Source of the DNA: Halomonas salipaludis
GTDB lineage: Bacteria > Pseudomonadota > Gammaproteobacteria > Pseudomonadales > Halomonadaceae
Direction of reading: 5' to 3'
Length of the DNA: 64,000 bases
Assembly: GCF_002286975.1 (NCBI RefSeq)
Contig: NZ_NSKB01000006.1
Span: forward strand, 124,001 to 188,000
In this document: positions 41,171 to 49,947 of the stretch, in pieces
Numbering within the stretch: position 1 is the stretch's first letter
How the letters are laid out: each line of letters opens with the position of its first letter
Made by a program: the position numbers and the translations under genes
The notes under the pieces: generated by a model
Databases searched by the model: none
What the model saw: the letters and a program-made list of their open reading frames with translations, nothing else
What the model was told of the DNA's origin: nothing

Positions 41171-44100
41171 TCATCGCGAAGCATGCCCTGGCGATGGCTG
41201 AATGCCGAACAGCAGGGCGTAGAGCACCGGTATCGCGACCAGGGTGAGCAGCGTGGCGAAGGCGAGCCCGCCCATGATCGTCGCTGCCATGCTGGCGAAG
41301 AAAGCGTCGCCGAGCAGGGGCAGCATGCCGAGGATGGTGGTGCCGGCAGCCAGTACCACCGGCCGCAGGCGGCTGACGCTGGCTTCCACCACGGCCGGGC
41401 CGCCGGGCTTGCCCTCGCGGATCTGGGCGTCGATCTCGTCGAGCAGCACGATACCGTTCTTCATCAGCATGCCGGAGAGGCTGAGCAGCCCGAGCAGCGC
41501 CGTGAAGGTGAACGGCATGCCGCTGGCCAGCAGCCCGATCACCACGCCGCAGATCGACATGGGTACCACCAGCCACAGGATCAGCGGCTGGCGCCACTTG
41601 CCGAACAGCAGCACGCTGATCACCAGCATGGCGAGAAAACCCAACGGCAGCTGGGCGCGCAGCGAGGCCCGCGAGCGGCCGGAGGCCTCGTATTCGCCGC
41701 CCCACTCCAGGCGATAACCGAGGGGCAGGGGAATCGCTTCGATGGGCGCGCGAATGCGTGAAAGGCCATCGCTGGCGGTAACGCCACTCACCGTAATGGC
41801 CTGAACTGTCAGGGTGCGCATGCGGTCGCGGCGGCGGATGACACTCTCCTCACTGGTGGTGTCGAAACGCTCGATGATCTGCCGCAGCGGGATAGGTACG
41901 TTGCCATTGGCGCTTTCCAACTGCCTCTCATGCAGGCGCGTCACGTCCAGGCGCTCGTGCTCGGGTGGGCGCAGCACGATGGGAAGCAGGCGATCGTTTT
42001 CGCGATAGAGGGCTGCCTGAATACCGGTGGTGGCGAACTGTAGTGCGCGCATGGCCGTGTCGCGCTGAACTCCCGCCATGCGAGCGCGCTCCTCGTCGAA
42101 TACCGGCTCGAGCACCAGTTCGCGCTGGCGCCAGTCGTCGACGATGTCCGTCAGCAAGGCGTCGCGCTCCATGATTGCCTTGGCCTGGTCGCCCAGGTAG
42201 CGCAGCATGACCGGATCGGGTCCCGAGAAGCGTGCTTCGATACTGACGACGTTGGGTCCGAACATGAGGCGCTCGATCCTTGTCTGCGAATCGGGGTGAT
42301 GTGCGTCGAGCCGCTGACGCAGCCGCGCTGCCAGCGGTTCTATCTGGTCGCGCTCGGCCGTGCGGATCATGAACAGACCGTAGCTGGAACTGGGCCGTTC
42401 CGGTGTATAGGTAAGCACGAAGCGACTGGCGCCGCGCCCCACGAACTGCGTTACCGACAGCACTTCCGGCTGCGCGCGCAGAAAATCATCGAGACCCTGC
42501 ATGTGACGGTCCGTCGCGCGAATGTCGGTGCCTTGGGGCAGCTGGTAGTGCAGGAAGAAGATGGGCGTATTCGAGGCGGGGAAGAAGGCCTGCTTGACGA
42601 AACCGAAGGCGAAGATGCAGCCGGCGGTGAACAGGAGGAGGCTCAGCAGCGTAAGCAGGCGCCAGCGCAGCACGCCCTCTAGCAGCCGGCGATAGCCTCG
42701 ATAGAGCCTGCCCGTGTAGGGCGTCTTGGCTTCGTGCACCGTTCTCAGCAGATAGTGCCCCAGCAGGGGCGTGACGGTGATGGCCAGTACCCAGCTCAGC
42801 AGCAGCGAAACGGCGATCACCGCGAACAGGGAGAAGAGCAGGTCGCCGGTGGTGTCGGGCGAGAGGCCGATGCCGGCAAACGCCATGATGCCGATGACCG
42901 TGGCGCCGAGCAGCGGTATCTGGGTGCGTTTGGCGGCGGTGCTGGCGGCGTCGCGGGCATTGGCTCCGCGCTGCATGCCGATCAGCATGCCTTCGGTCAC
43001 CACGATGGCGTTGTCGACCAGCATGCCCATGGCGATGATCAGCGCGCCCAGCGAGATGCGCTCCATCTCGAGGCCGAGCACGCGCATGAACAGCAGCGTA
43101 CCTAGCACCGTCAGCAGCAGAGTGGCACCCACTACCAGGCCGGCCCGCCAGCCCATGAACAGGCACAGCACGCCGATGACGATCGCCACGGCCAGCGCCA
43201 GGTTGACGAGAAAGCTGCCGATGGCATCGTCGACCACCCGGTGCTGCTCGTAGATCGGATGGAGCTCGACGCCCAGCGGTATTCGTTCCTGTAGCTCGTA
43301 CAGCCGGGCGTCCACCGCCTGGCCAACCTCGACGATGTTGACGTCGGCCACCCCGGCCACGGCAAGCGTGAAGGCGGGCTCTCCATTGAAGCGGATCAGG
43401 TGGTCGGGCAGCTCGGTTGTGCTGCGCCGGATCGTGGCGATATCGCCCAGGCGGATCTGCTCGGTGGTGCCGGGGCGACCGATGCGCAGCTCCTCCAGGT
43501 GAGCGGGGCTCGCCAACTGTTGGGAGAAGGCGATGCGCAGGCGGCGCTCATCCAGGGTGATGGCACCGCTCTCGGCGATGGCGCTGGCAGCGCGCAGGGT
43601 TTCGATCACCTGCTCCAGCGGTACGCCGAGGCTGGCCAGACGCTCGCTGTCGAGATCCACGTACAAGGTCTCGCTGCGCTCGCCGGCGGTGGTGACCTTG
43701 GCCACGCCGTTCACCGTCAGCAGCTCCCGACGCAGGAACCTCGACAGATCGCGAATTTCCGCATCGCTCAGTTCCGGCGCCGTGATTGCGTAGTAGATAC
43801 CGTAGACATCGCCGAAATCGTCGTTGACCAGGGAAGGGCCGGCGCCCGGGGGCAGGCTGGCCTGGGCATCGCCGATCTTGCGGCGCAGCTCGTCCCAGAG
43901 TTGCGGCATGTTGCGGCTGGGATAGGCGCGCTTGATTTCGACCTCGACCTCGGAGATGCCAGGGCGTGAGCGCGAGCGAACGTAGTCGACGGCCGGCAGC
44001 TGCTGGATGGCCGATTCCAGCCTCTCGGTGACCTCCTGTTCGACCTGCTCGGCATTCGCCCCGGGGTAGGGTGTGGTGATGATGGCGGTCTTGAGGGTGA

Positions 44101-44218
44101 ACGAGGGATCTTCCAGCCGGCCCAGGGTCAGCATTGCCCACAGGCCCCCCAACAGGCAGGCCAGAATGATCAGCCAGGTCTGGACGGGGCGGTCGATGGC
44201 GGTGCGGGCGATGTCCAT
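41171..44218 (-). CDS. RND efflux transporter, inner-membrane pump (HAE1/AcrB-like)
   Basis: A 1015-residue inner-membrane proton/drug antiporter. It has the 12-helix RND plan with two large periplasmic loops after TM1 and TM7. Visible marks are PVQTWLIILACLLGGLWAMLTLGRLEDP at the N-terminus, PYPGANAEQVEQEVTERLE, and the TM4 segment GALIIAMGMLVDNAIVVTEG, which carries the essential aspartate of the proton relay. It works with the adaptor encoded 9 bp upstream. No outer-membrane factor gene is adjacent, so a TolC-like channel must be coded elsewhere. Substrate unknown. Confidence 0.88.
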   Translation of the reverse strand: MDIARTAIDRPVQTWLIILACLLGGLWAMLTLGRLEDPSFTLKTAIITTPYPGANAEQVEQEVTERLESAIQQLPAVDYVRSRSRPGISEVEVEIKRAYPSRNMPQLWDELRRKIGDAQASLPPGAGPSLVNDDFGDVYGIYYAITAPELSDAEIRDLSRFLRRELLTVNGVAKVTTAGERSETLYVDLDSERLASLGVPLEQVIETLRAASAIAESGAITLDERRLRIAFSQQLASPAHLEELRIGRPGTTEQIRLGDIATIRRSTTELPDHLIRFNGEPAFTLAVAGVADVNIVEVGQAVDARLYELQERIPLGVELHPIYEQHRVVDDAIGSFLVNLALAVAIVIGVLCLFMGWRAGLVVGATLLLTVLGTLLFMRVLGLEMERISLGALIIAMGMLVDNAIVVTEGMLIGMQRGANARDAASTAAKRTQIPLLGATVIGIMAFAGIGLSPDTTGDLLFSLFAVIAVSLLLSWVLAITVTPLLGHYLLRTVHEAKTPYTGRLYRGYRRLLEGVLRWRLLTLLSLLLFTAGCIFAFGFVKQAFFPASNTPIFFLHYQLPQGTDIRATDRHMQGLDDFLRAQPEVLSVTQFVGRGASRFVLTYTPERPSSSYGLFMIRTAERDQIEPLAARLRQRLDAHHPDSQTRIERLMFGPNVVSIEARFSGPDPVMLRYLGDQAKAIMERDALLTDIVDDWRQRELVLEPVFDEERARMAGVQRDTAMRALQFATTGIQAALYRENDRLLPIVLRPPEHERLDVTRLHERQLESANGNVPIPLRQIIERFDTTSEESVIRRRDRMRTLTVQAITVSGVTASDGLSRIRAPIEAIPLPLGYRLEWGGEYEASGRSRASLRAQLPLGFLAMLVISVLLFGKWRQPLILWLVVPMSICGVVIGLLASGMPFTFTALLGLLSLSGMLMKNGIVLLDEIDAQIREGKPGGPAVVEASVSRLRPVVLAAGTTILGMLPLLGDAFFASMAATIMGGLAFATLLTLVAIPVLYALLFGIQPSPGHASR

Positions 44219-44227
44219 GAACGTGTC

Positions 44228-45319
44228 CTAGTCGAGGCGCGCTTGGCGCCTGACCCGCATGCCGTCGCGCAGCAGGTGGGTGCCGGAAGTGACGATCGGC
44301 TCGCCTGCCGCCAGGCCGTCGAGCACTGTCACGCGGTCGGGCAGTGCAGCGCCGAGGGTGACGGAGCGTGGCGTTACCGTTTGCGACTCGGGATCGAACT
44401 GCCAGACGCGCATCTCGCCATCGTTGCCGGGGTCCAGCGCCGCAAGCGGCACCGTGACGCCGGATGGCTCGGAGTCGAGCCGAGTGACGACGAGATTCGC
44501 GGTCATGCCGGGCAACAGCTCGAGCGAGTCTGGACGAGGCAGAGCTACGCTGACCGGATAGCTTTGCCCTACCGGGTCGGCCTGGGGGCGGTGCTCCCGA
44601 TAGCGGACCGGGAAGCGCCGTTCGGGAGCGGCCTCGAAGATGGCCTCCATTCGGTACGCCTCGGGGTGCTCGAGGAGGGCGCTGAGCCGCTCGGGCACAT
44701 GAAAGCGCAGGCGAAGCTCGCTCATGTCCTGCACGCGCAATATCGGCGTGTTCGCGGCCACGGTGGCGAAAGGTTCGGCCAGCCTGCGGGTCACCAGAGC
44801 GTCGAAGGGGGCTTCGAGGCGGGCGTAGGCGAGCTGCCGGCGAGCCTGCTCGAGCGCCACGGTCTGGGTATGAAATTCGGCCTCTGCCTGCTCGAAGCTC
44901 GCCGTCGAGGCGGCGTTCTGGGTATGCAGCCGGCGCAGGCGCTCGTACTCCCGCCGGGCCTGCCCATGCCGCGTTTCCACCTGGCGCAGCGCCAGTTCGA
45001 AGTCGGTGGTATCAAGCATTGCCAAGGTTTCGCCGTGTGGTACGAGGGCGCCTTCGCGTGGGCCCTGCTCAAGGAGTTGGCCGTCGACCCGGAAAGCCAG
45101 ATCGACAGTGCTGGCGGCTTCCACGCGAGCAACGAAGCGGTGGCTCGGCGCAGGGAGCGACATGGCGTTTTCCACCCGCACTGGGCGTATCACGCTCTCG
45201 TTGTCGGTGCTGGTGCCCCCCTCGGTGCAGGCGGTAAGCACCAGCGCGACCGACAGGAAGAGCAGAATACGTGGCCATCTGGGCGGTGTGAGTAGGAGTT
45301 GAAACGCCATCGGGAGCAT
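44228..45319 (-). CDS. RND efflux periplasmic adaptor lipoprotein
   Basis: A 363-residue membrane-fusion protein. The signal has a lipobox (LVLTAC) with the cysteine near residue 31. The hybrid-motif strand is VDLAFRVDGQLLEQGPREGALVPHGETLAML (about 72-102), followed by a coiled-coil hairpin at about 105-145 and a C-terminal beta-barrel. The start may be the ATG at 45317-45319 or the one nine bases later; neither has a clear Shine-Dalgarno. Its promoter overlaps the TetR operators. Confidence 0.87.
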   Translation of the reverse strand: MLPMAFQLLLTPPRWPRILLFLSVALVLTACTEGGTSTDNESVIRPVRVENAMSLPAPSHRFVARVEAASTVDLAFRVDGQLLEQGPREGALVPHGETLAMLDTTDFELALRQVETRHGQARREYERLRRLHTQNAASTASFEQAEAEFHTQTVALEQARRQLAYARLEAPFDALVTRRLAEPFATVAANTPILRVQDMSELRLRFHVPERLSALLEHPEAYRMEAIFEAAPERRFPVRYREHRPQADPVGQSYPVSVALPRPDSLELLPGMTANLVVTRLDSEPSGVTVPLAALDPGNDGEMRVWQFDPESQTVTPRSVTLGAALPDRVTVLDGLAAGEPIVTSGTHLLRDGMRVRRQARLD

Positions 45320-45323
45320 TTTG

Positions 45324-45371
45324 TTAACGCCGTTAATATGCCTGGCTTGAATGTATTGTTAACGATGTTAA
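45324..45371. promoter_or_regulatory. Twin TetR operators in the pump/regulator divergent region
   Basis: TTAAC-N3-GTTAA occurs twice (45324-45336 and 45359-45371) inside a longer direct repeat TTGTTAACGNNGTTAATATG (45321-45340 and 45356-45375). A consensus minus-strand -35 TTGACA (45374-45379) lies next to the second site. Both divergent promoters would be blocked by a dimer at each site. Confidence 0.7.
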
Positions 45372-45408
45372 TATGTCAAGCGACAAATGACACGAAGCGA
45401 GAATTCGC

Positions 45409-46110
45409 GTGACGGAAAACGACAGTGCGCCGAAGCGTCGGCGGCGGAAGAAGGAGAAGCTGAGCGTACGGCAGATCGCCGAGGCGGCGCTGTTCCTGGT
45501 GAACCGGGATGGCCTGGATGGGCTGACGATGCGAGCCTTGGCCGATGCCATGGACGTGCAGGCGCCGGTGATCTACCGCCACGTGGCCGACAAGCGGCAA
45601 TTGCTTGATGAGATGGCCGATGCCGTCGTGGCCGCCGTTCCGCTGGGCGGGCTCGATGACGAGGATGCCTATGTCAATCTGGCCGAGTTCGTCCGGCGCC
45701 TACGGCGTACCTTGCTGAGGTATCGTGACGGGGCGCGTATCGTGGGTGGCAGCTATTCCGCCAAGCACAGCACCCTGCGCGGCGCCGAAACACTCATGGA
45801 GCTGCTGGTGAAAGCCGGGCTCGACCGCGACCGGGCGCTCTGGGCGATGACCACGCTGCTCTCTTTCATTCTCGGCGAAACGCTGGAGCAGCAGGGGCTG
45901 CCCGACGAACCCGGCGAGGCCACGGCGACCATTACCGCTTCCCTCGGCGAGGTGCTGGCAAGTCCTGACTTTCGCCATCTCGATACGGAGCTGATGGCGC
46001 GACGCTTCTTCGATTTCGACGGTCGCTTCGAATTCGGGCTCGCCATGATGCTGGCAGGAGTGCGTGAGCAGGCTGCCGGCATGGGGCGAGAGGAAATCGA
46101 TCTGTCTTGA
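45409..46110 (+). CDS. TetR-family repressor of the RND pump
   Basis: A 233-residue TetR-like protein. A basic N-terminal tail (APKRRRRKKEKLS) precedes the helix-turn-helix (RQIAEAALFLVNRDGLDGLTMRALADAMDVQAPVIYRHVADKRQLLDEMAD), and the C-terminal helices belong to the TetR_C class (LLRYRDGARIVGGSYSAKHST), as in tetracycline repressors. The start is GTG at 45409. It is divergent from the RND adaptor and pump, which it probably represses until a drug binds. Confidence 0.86.
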   Translation: MTENDSAPKRRRRKKEKLSVRQIAEAALFLVNRDGLDGLTMRALADAMDVQAPVIYRHVADKRQLLDEMADAVVAAVPLGGLDDEDAYVNLAEFVRRLRRTLLRYRDGARIVGGSYSAKHSTLRGAETLMELLVKAGLDRDRALWAMTTLLSFILGETLEQQGLPDEPGEATATITASLGEVLASPDFRHLDTELMARRFFDFDGRFEFGLAMMLAGVREQAAGMGREEIDLS

Positions 46111-46111
46111 C

Positions 46112-46128
46112 ACCTCGATCGTCGAGGT
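46112..46128. promoter_or_regulatory. PadR operator 1
   Basis: ACCTCG-N5-CGAGGT lies 13 bp before the padR ATG. The same element recurs before the MFS gene at 46587-46607, so both probably bind the PadR protein. Confidence 0.65.
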
Positions 46129-46141
46129 ATAGGTTTCAGTT

Positions 46142-46561
46142 ATGATCCAAGTGAAATCCGAACCGGCCACCGGCCGCAAAATTCCCGACTACAGCGAGCC
46201 TTCGTACTGGCACGGCACGATCAAGATGTCGCTGTCGAAGTTCTTCGTGCTCAGCGTGCTGCACCGCAAGCCGATGCATGGCTACGAGGTGGTGCAGGCG
46301 GTGGAGAAGAGTACCAAGGGCTGCTGCAGCCCGTCGGAGGGCACGGTCTACCCGATGCTCAACGAGTTCGAGGCGGGCGGCTACCTGAGCTCCACCGCCG
46401 AGGTGGTGCAGGGGCGCTCGCGTAAGGTCTACGCGCTGACGGAAAAGGGCCGGGAGGCCTTTCAGGTGGCGGTGGATGCCTGGCTGGAAGCCACCGATTG
46501 CATCGTCGAGAGCCGCCGCATGGCGGGCGGGTCGATGAAGCGGGAGGAGCATGAAGGATGA
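46142..46561 (+). CDS. PadR-family regulator with a vicinal cysteine pair
   Basis: A 139-residue regulator. A tail of about 28 residues precedes the PadR winged helix (SLSKFFVLSVLHRKPMHGYEVVQAVEKSTKG, then SEGTVYPMLNEFEAGGYL). C61 and C62 sit immediately before the recognition-helix SPSEGTVYPML segment, and a third cysteine, C120, is in the C-terminal helix. PadR proteins usually have no such pair. With arsH two genes downstream, sensing of trivalent arsenic, antimony or an organoarsenical through C61/C62/C120 is plausible but is inference. The gene is flanked by two matching palindromes. Confidence 0.85.
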   Translation: MIQVKSEPATGRKIPDYSEPSYWHGTIKMSLSKFFVLSVLHRKPMHGYEVVQAVEKSTKGCCSPSEGTVYPMLNEFEAGGYLSSTAEVVQGRSRKVYALTEKGREAFQVAVDAWLEATDCIVESRRMAGGSMKREEHEG

Positions 46562-46586
46562 GCGCAGGGCGTTTTTTCAGGCCTCG

Positions 46587-46607
46587 ATACCTCGTTGATC
46601 GAGGTAT
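46587..46607. promoter_or_regulatory. PadR operator 2
   Basis: ATACCTCG and CGAGGTAT are perfect inverted 8-bp arms with a 5-bp spacer, ending three bases before the MFS start codon. It shares ACCTCG-N5-CGAGGT with operator 1. Binding here would block translation or transcription of the MFS-arsH pair. Confidence 0.7.
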
Positions 46608-46610
46608 GGG

Positions 46611-47774
46611 ATGAGCAACCGCACTCGTGTGGTCGTCGCTCTGGGTGTCTCCCAGACCCTGGCCTGGGGCTCGACATATTACCTGCCGGCGATCCTCGCC
46701 GTGCCCATGGCACGGGATCTCGGCCTGACGACCGGCACGGTATTCGCGGCGTTCTCCTCGGCGCTGGTGGTCTCGGCGGTGCTGGGCCCGGCGGTGGGGC
46801 GGCGCATCGATCGCTTCGGCGGGCGCGACGTACTGACGGTTTCCAGCTTGGTGTTCGCCCTTGGCCTGGTGCTGCTGGGGCTGGCTAGCGGGCCCACGAT
46901 GCTGTGGGTGGGGTGGCTGGTGATCGGCGTCGGTATGGGAATGGGGCTTTATGAGTCGGCCTTCTCGACCCTGGCCGGGCTCTACGGCCGCGAGGCGCGC
47001 GGCCCGATTACTGGAATTACCCTATTGGCGGGCTTCGCTAGCACCGTGTGCTGGCCGATCACCGGCTGGCTCAACGCCGAATTCGGCTGGCAGAACGCCT
47101 GCTTCACCTGGGCGGCGGTGCACCTGCTGCTGGGCCTGCCGCTCAACCGCCTGTTGATTCCCTTCGGCATTCAGCCGCCCGCAACGCGCGCCGAGGCGAC
47201 AGCGGCAGAGGGAGAGGCGACCTGGCTGCCCATGGCGCTGCTGGCTTTCGTTTTCGCCGTGACCTGGTTCGTCAGCACCGGCATGGCGGCGCACCTGCCG
47301 TGGCTGCTGCAGATCGCAGGCCTGTCGCCAGCCGCCGCCATTGCCGCCGCGGCGCTGGTGGGGCCGGCGCAGGTGGCGGCGCGGCTGCTCGAGTTCTCGC
47401 TACTGCAGCGTTTCCATCCGCTGCTTTCCGCCAAGCTGGCGGTCATAGCCCACCCCATCGGAGCACTCGGCGTAATAACGCTGGGAGCGCCCTTGGCCAC
47501 GCTGTTCGTGCTGCTGCACGGCGCCGGCAACGGCATTCTCACCATCGCCAAGGGCACGCTGCCGCTGGCCATTTTCGGTCCCCATGGCTATGGCCTGCGT
47601 CAGGGCGTACTGATGGTGCCGGCACGTTTCGGCCAGGCGCTGGCGCCGCTCACCTTTGCTCTGCTGATCGAGCGCTTCGGCACACAGGCGCTGCTGTTCT
47701 CCTCGGCCCTGGGGCTCGCCGCCCTGGTGGCGCTGCTCGTTCTGCAAACCCACGCCATGAAGGAGGCGACATGA
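46611..47774 (+). CDS. MFS transporter coupled to arsH
   Basis: A 387-residue, 12-helix MFS protein. The start [33 protein letters not shown] and the loop [18 protein letters not shown] are characteristic of the proton-driven efflux group. The last bases overlap the arsH start (ATGA at 47771-47774), so the two are translationally coupled. Together with the PadR gene this suggests export of an arsenical or related toxic compound; it is not ArsB, Acr3 or ArsP by sequence. Confidence 0.82.
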   Translation: MSNRTRVVVALGVSQTLAWGSTYYLPAILAVPMARDLGLTTGTVFAAFSSALVVSAVLGPAVGRRIDRFGGRDVLTVSSLVFALGLVLLGLASGPTMLWVGWLVIGVGMGMGLYESAFSTLAGLYGREARGPITGITLLAGFASTVCWPITGWLNAEFGWQNACFTWAAVHLLLGLPLNRLLIPFGIQPPATRAEATAAEGEATWLPMALLAFVFAVTWFVSTGMAAHLPWLLQIAGLSPAAAIAAAALVGPAQVAARLLEFSLLQRFHPLLSAKLAVIAHPIGALGVITLGAPLATLFVLLHGAGNGILTIAKGTLPLAIFGPHGYGLRQGVLMVPARFGQALAPLTFALLIERFGTQALLFSSALGLAALVALLVLQTHAMKEAT

Positions 47775-48517
47775 GGCTTCGCACACTGTCCGACCCCGAC
47801 CATCTCCCGGCACTCGATGAGCGTTTCGCTCTCCAGCGGCCCGGCCAGGGCCTACCCGATCCGCTCGGCCATCCGCCACGCATCCTGCTGCTCTACGGTT
47901 CGCTGCGCGAGCGCTCCTTCTCGCGCCTGGCAGTGGAGGAGGCGGCGCGGCTGCTGCGCCACTTCGGCGCCGAAACACGCATCTTCGACCCTTCCGACCT
48001 GCCGCTGCCGGACCAGGTGGCCGGCGACGATCACCCTGCCGTGCGCGAACTTCGCGAGCTGGCCATCTGGTCGGAGGGGCAGGTGTGGTGCAGCCCCGAG
48101 CGCCACGGCCAGATCACCGGCGTGATGAAGACACAGATCGACCACTTGCCGCTGAGCATGGGGGCGGTGCGGCCCACTCAGGGGCGTACGCTGGCGGTGA
48201 TGCAGGTCAGCGGCGGCTCGCAGTCGTTCAATGCGGTGAATACCCTGCGCCTGCTGGGGCGCTGGATGCGCATGTTCACCATCCCCAACCAGTCCAGCGT
48301 GCCCAAGGCGTACCAGGAGTTCGACGAGGCCGGCCGCATGCGGCCCTCGCCGCTCTACGACCGTATCGCCGATGTGATGGAGGAGCTGGTGCGCTTCACC
48401 CTGCTGCTTCGGCCTCACGCCGAGACGCTGGTGGATCGCTACTCGGAGCGCCGCGAAGCGGCCGGTGCCAAGGCCGACCCGGTGACGGATAGGGCAGCGG
48501 TCGGCCAGGCTTCTTGA
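47771..48517 (+). CDS. arsH: ArsH, NADPH-dependent FMN reductase / organoarsenical oxidase
   Basis: A 248-residue flavoprotein. The ArsH-specific segments are all present: [62 protein letters not shown], and [23 protein letters not shown] followed by [20 protein letters not shown]. ArsH oxidises trivalent organoarsenicals such as methylarsenite and gives resistance to them. AGGAGG lies four bases before the ATG. No arsR, arsC, arsB or arsM is visible, so this is a solitary PadR-MFS-arsH unit. Confidence 0.92.
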   Translation: MRLRTLSDPDHLPALDERFALQRPGQGLPDPLGHPPRILLLYGSLRERSFSRLAVEEAARLLRHFGAETRIFDPSDLPLPDQVAGDDHPAVRELRELAIWSEGQVWCSPERHGQITGVMKTQIDHLPLSMGAVRPTQGRTLAVMQVSGGSQSFNAVNTLRLLGRWMRMFTIPNQSSVPKAYQEFDEAGRMRPSPLYDRIADVMEELVRFTLLLRPHAETLVDRYSERREAAGAKADPVTDRAAVGQAS

Positions 48518-48521
48518 TAGC

Positions 48522-48968
48522 TCAAAACTCGAGAGCCAACCGCAGCCTGTCCTGGTGCTGGATGCCATTCTCGTAGATCGGTTCGTCGTAGTGGGTCAGG
48601 AAGTAGTCTCGCTCCACGGCGACGACCCGAAATCCCGCACGCTGGTAGAAGGTGAGCTGATAACTGAAGGTGCCGGTGCCAAGTTCGAGGCGCCGTGCAC
48701 CCGCTTCGCGAGCCGTTGCAATGGCGTGATCCAGTAGCCGTACGCCGATGCCCTTGCGCTGATGTGCCGGGGCGACGGCAATGTTCATCAGCTCATAAAC
48801 ATCGTCGCCAAGGGGTTGGATGACGTAAGCGCCGACGGTTTCCTCGCCTACTGTCGCGACACAGCAGATCGAGCGTTCGAGGTAGTGCTTGATGGCGTCT
48901 AGCGAGGGATCGGCCTCCAGCAGAAGATCGAGAGGTGCCCCGGCGCTGGGTACGGATTTAATCAGCAT
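48522..48968 (-). CDS. GNAT-family N-acetyltransferase
   Basis: A 148-residue single-domain GNAT protein. The acetyl-CoA loop is VAPAHQRKGIGVRLLDHAIATA near residues 66-87, and the closing motif is TFYQRAGFRVVAVERDYF. Substrate unknown. CAGGAAC precedes the ATG. It converges with arsH, with only four bases between the stops. Confidence 0.87.
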   Translation of the reverse strand: MLIKSVPSAGAPLDLLLEADPSLDAIKHYLERSICCVATVGEETVGAYVIQPLGDDVYELMNIAVAPAHQRKGIGVRLLDHAIATAREAGARRLELGTGTFSYQLTFYQRAGFRVVAVERDYFLTHYDEPIYENGIQHQDRLRLALEF

Positions 48969-49089
48969 ATCGACGTTCCTGCGATTTATCGGATAGCGGC
49001 CATGTCCGTGTGACGACGCGCCGACTGACAGAGGCTACAGGGATGAAGCCGGGGCGCCAAGCGCCCCGGAGTTCGGCCATTGTCTGCCC

Positions 49090-49809
49090 TCAGGCCGGCT
49101 GTAGTTGGCGCTTGGCCGTAACTTCACTGTGCAATTGCTTGACCAGCCGATCGATGCGCTCCAGGGCGCTTTGGGTCGAGGCCGCCAGCGCCTCGCCGCC
49201 TTCTTCCTGGTGCTCAATGGCAATGTCATGGAAGCCGCTGATACCGATGAACTGCAGTGCGGTGCGCACGCTCGGTTCAAGGTGATTGAGGGCGGCCAGG
49301 GGGCGTCCCGGGCCGAAGTCGTAACCGCCGCGGGAGGAGAGCAGCACAGCGTGACGGGGGCGGTCGGCCAGCAGCGGTACGTAGCCCTCCAGAGGCAGGT
49401 GAGGGTGGGCGGTGTAATGCGGGTCGAAGTCGACGGTTCGGCCCACGCGGATGATATTGTCAATCCAGGCCTTGAAGGCAGCCGAGGGACCGAAGTTGTA
49501 CATCGGCACGCCGAGCACCAGGATATCGGCCCGTACGACCTCGTCGACCAGCGTATCGCTCTCGGCAAGGACCGCCCGCATCGGATCGGTCTGCTGCTCG
49601 GGGGATGTGAAGGCGGCCTCGATCCACTCTACGCTGGTGAGCTGTGGTGGGTTGGCGCCGATATCCCGATAGACGATCTCGGCGTCTGGCTCCAGAGTGC
49701 GCCAGCGGGAAACGAAGTGATGGGTCAGCCGGCGGGTGTGCGAGCCGTGGTCTTGGCTGCCGGCACGGCCGGGGCGTGGGCTGGCATCGAGGTGAAGTAA
49801 GCGTGTCAT
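49090..49809 (-). CDS. FMN-dependent NADH-azoreductase
   Basis: A 239-residue flavodoxin-like quinone/azo reductase (AzoR family). LLHLDASPRPGRAGSQDHGSHTRRLTHHFVSRW holds the FMN-phosphate loop, VLGVPMYNFGPSAAFKAWIDNIIRVGRTV is the isoalloxazine and dimer segment, and SSRGGYDFG is the last flavin loop. It probably detoxifies quinones. AAGGAGCCACCC precedes the ATG. Divergent from the LysR gene at 49948, its likely regulator. Confidence 0.9.
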   Translation of the reverse strand: MTRLLHLDASPRPGRAGSQDHGSHTRRLTHHFVSRWRTLEPDAEIVYRDIGANPPQLTSVEWIEAAFTSPEQQTDPMRAVLAESDTLVDEVVRADILVLGVPMYNFGPSAAFKAWIDNIIRVGRTVDFDPHYTAHPHLPLEGYVPLLADRPRHAVLLSSRGGYDFGPGRPLAALNHLEPSVRTALQFIGISGFHDIAIEHQEEGGEALAASTQSALERIDRLVKQLHSEVTAKRQLQPA

Positions 49810-49947
49810 GGGTGGCTCCTTTATCTGATAGCATTTCCCAGGTGAGTTTCTTTCAGCCGTCTCTTGACGGTTAATGCCATCAGGCCAGAAGCCTTATGGG
49901 TCGACAAACGACGATTCTTTTTCGATAACGGAAAATAAAATTCAGCC

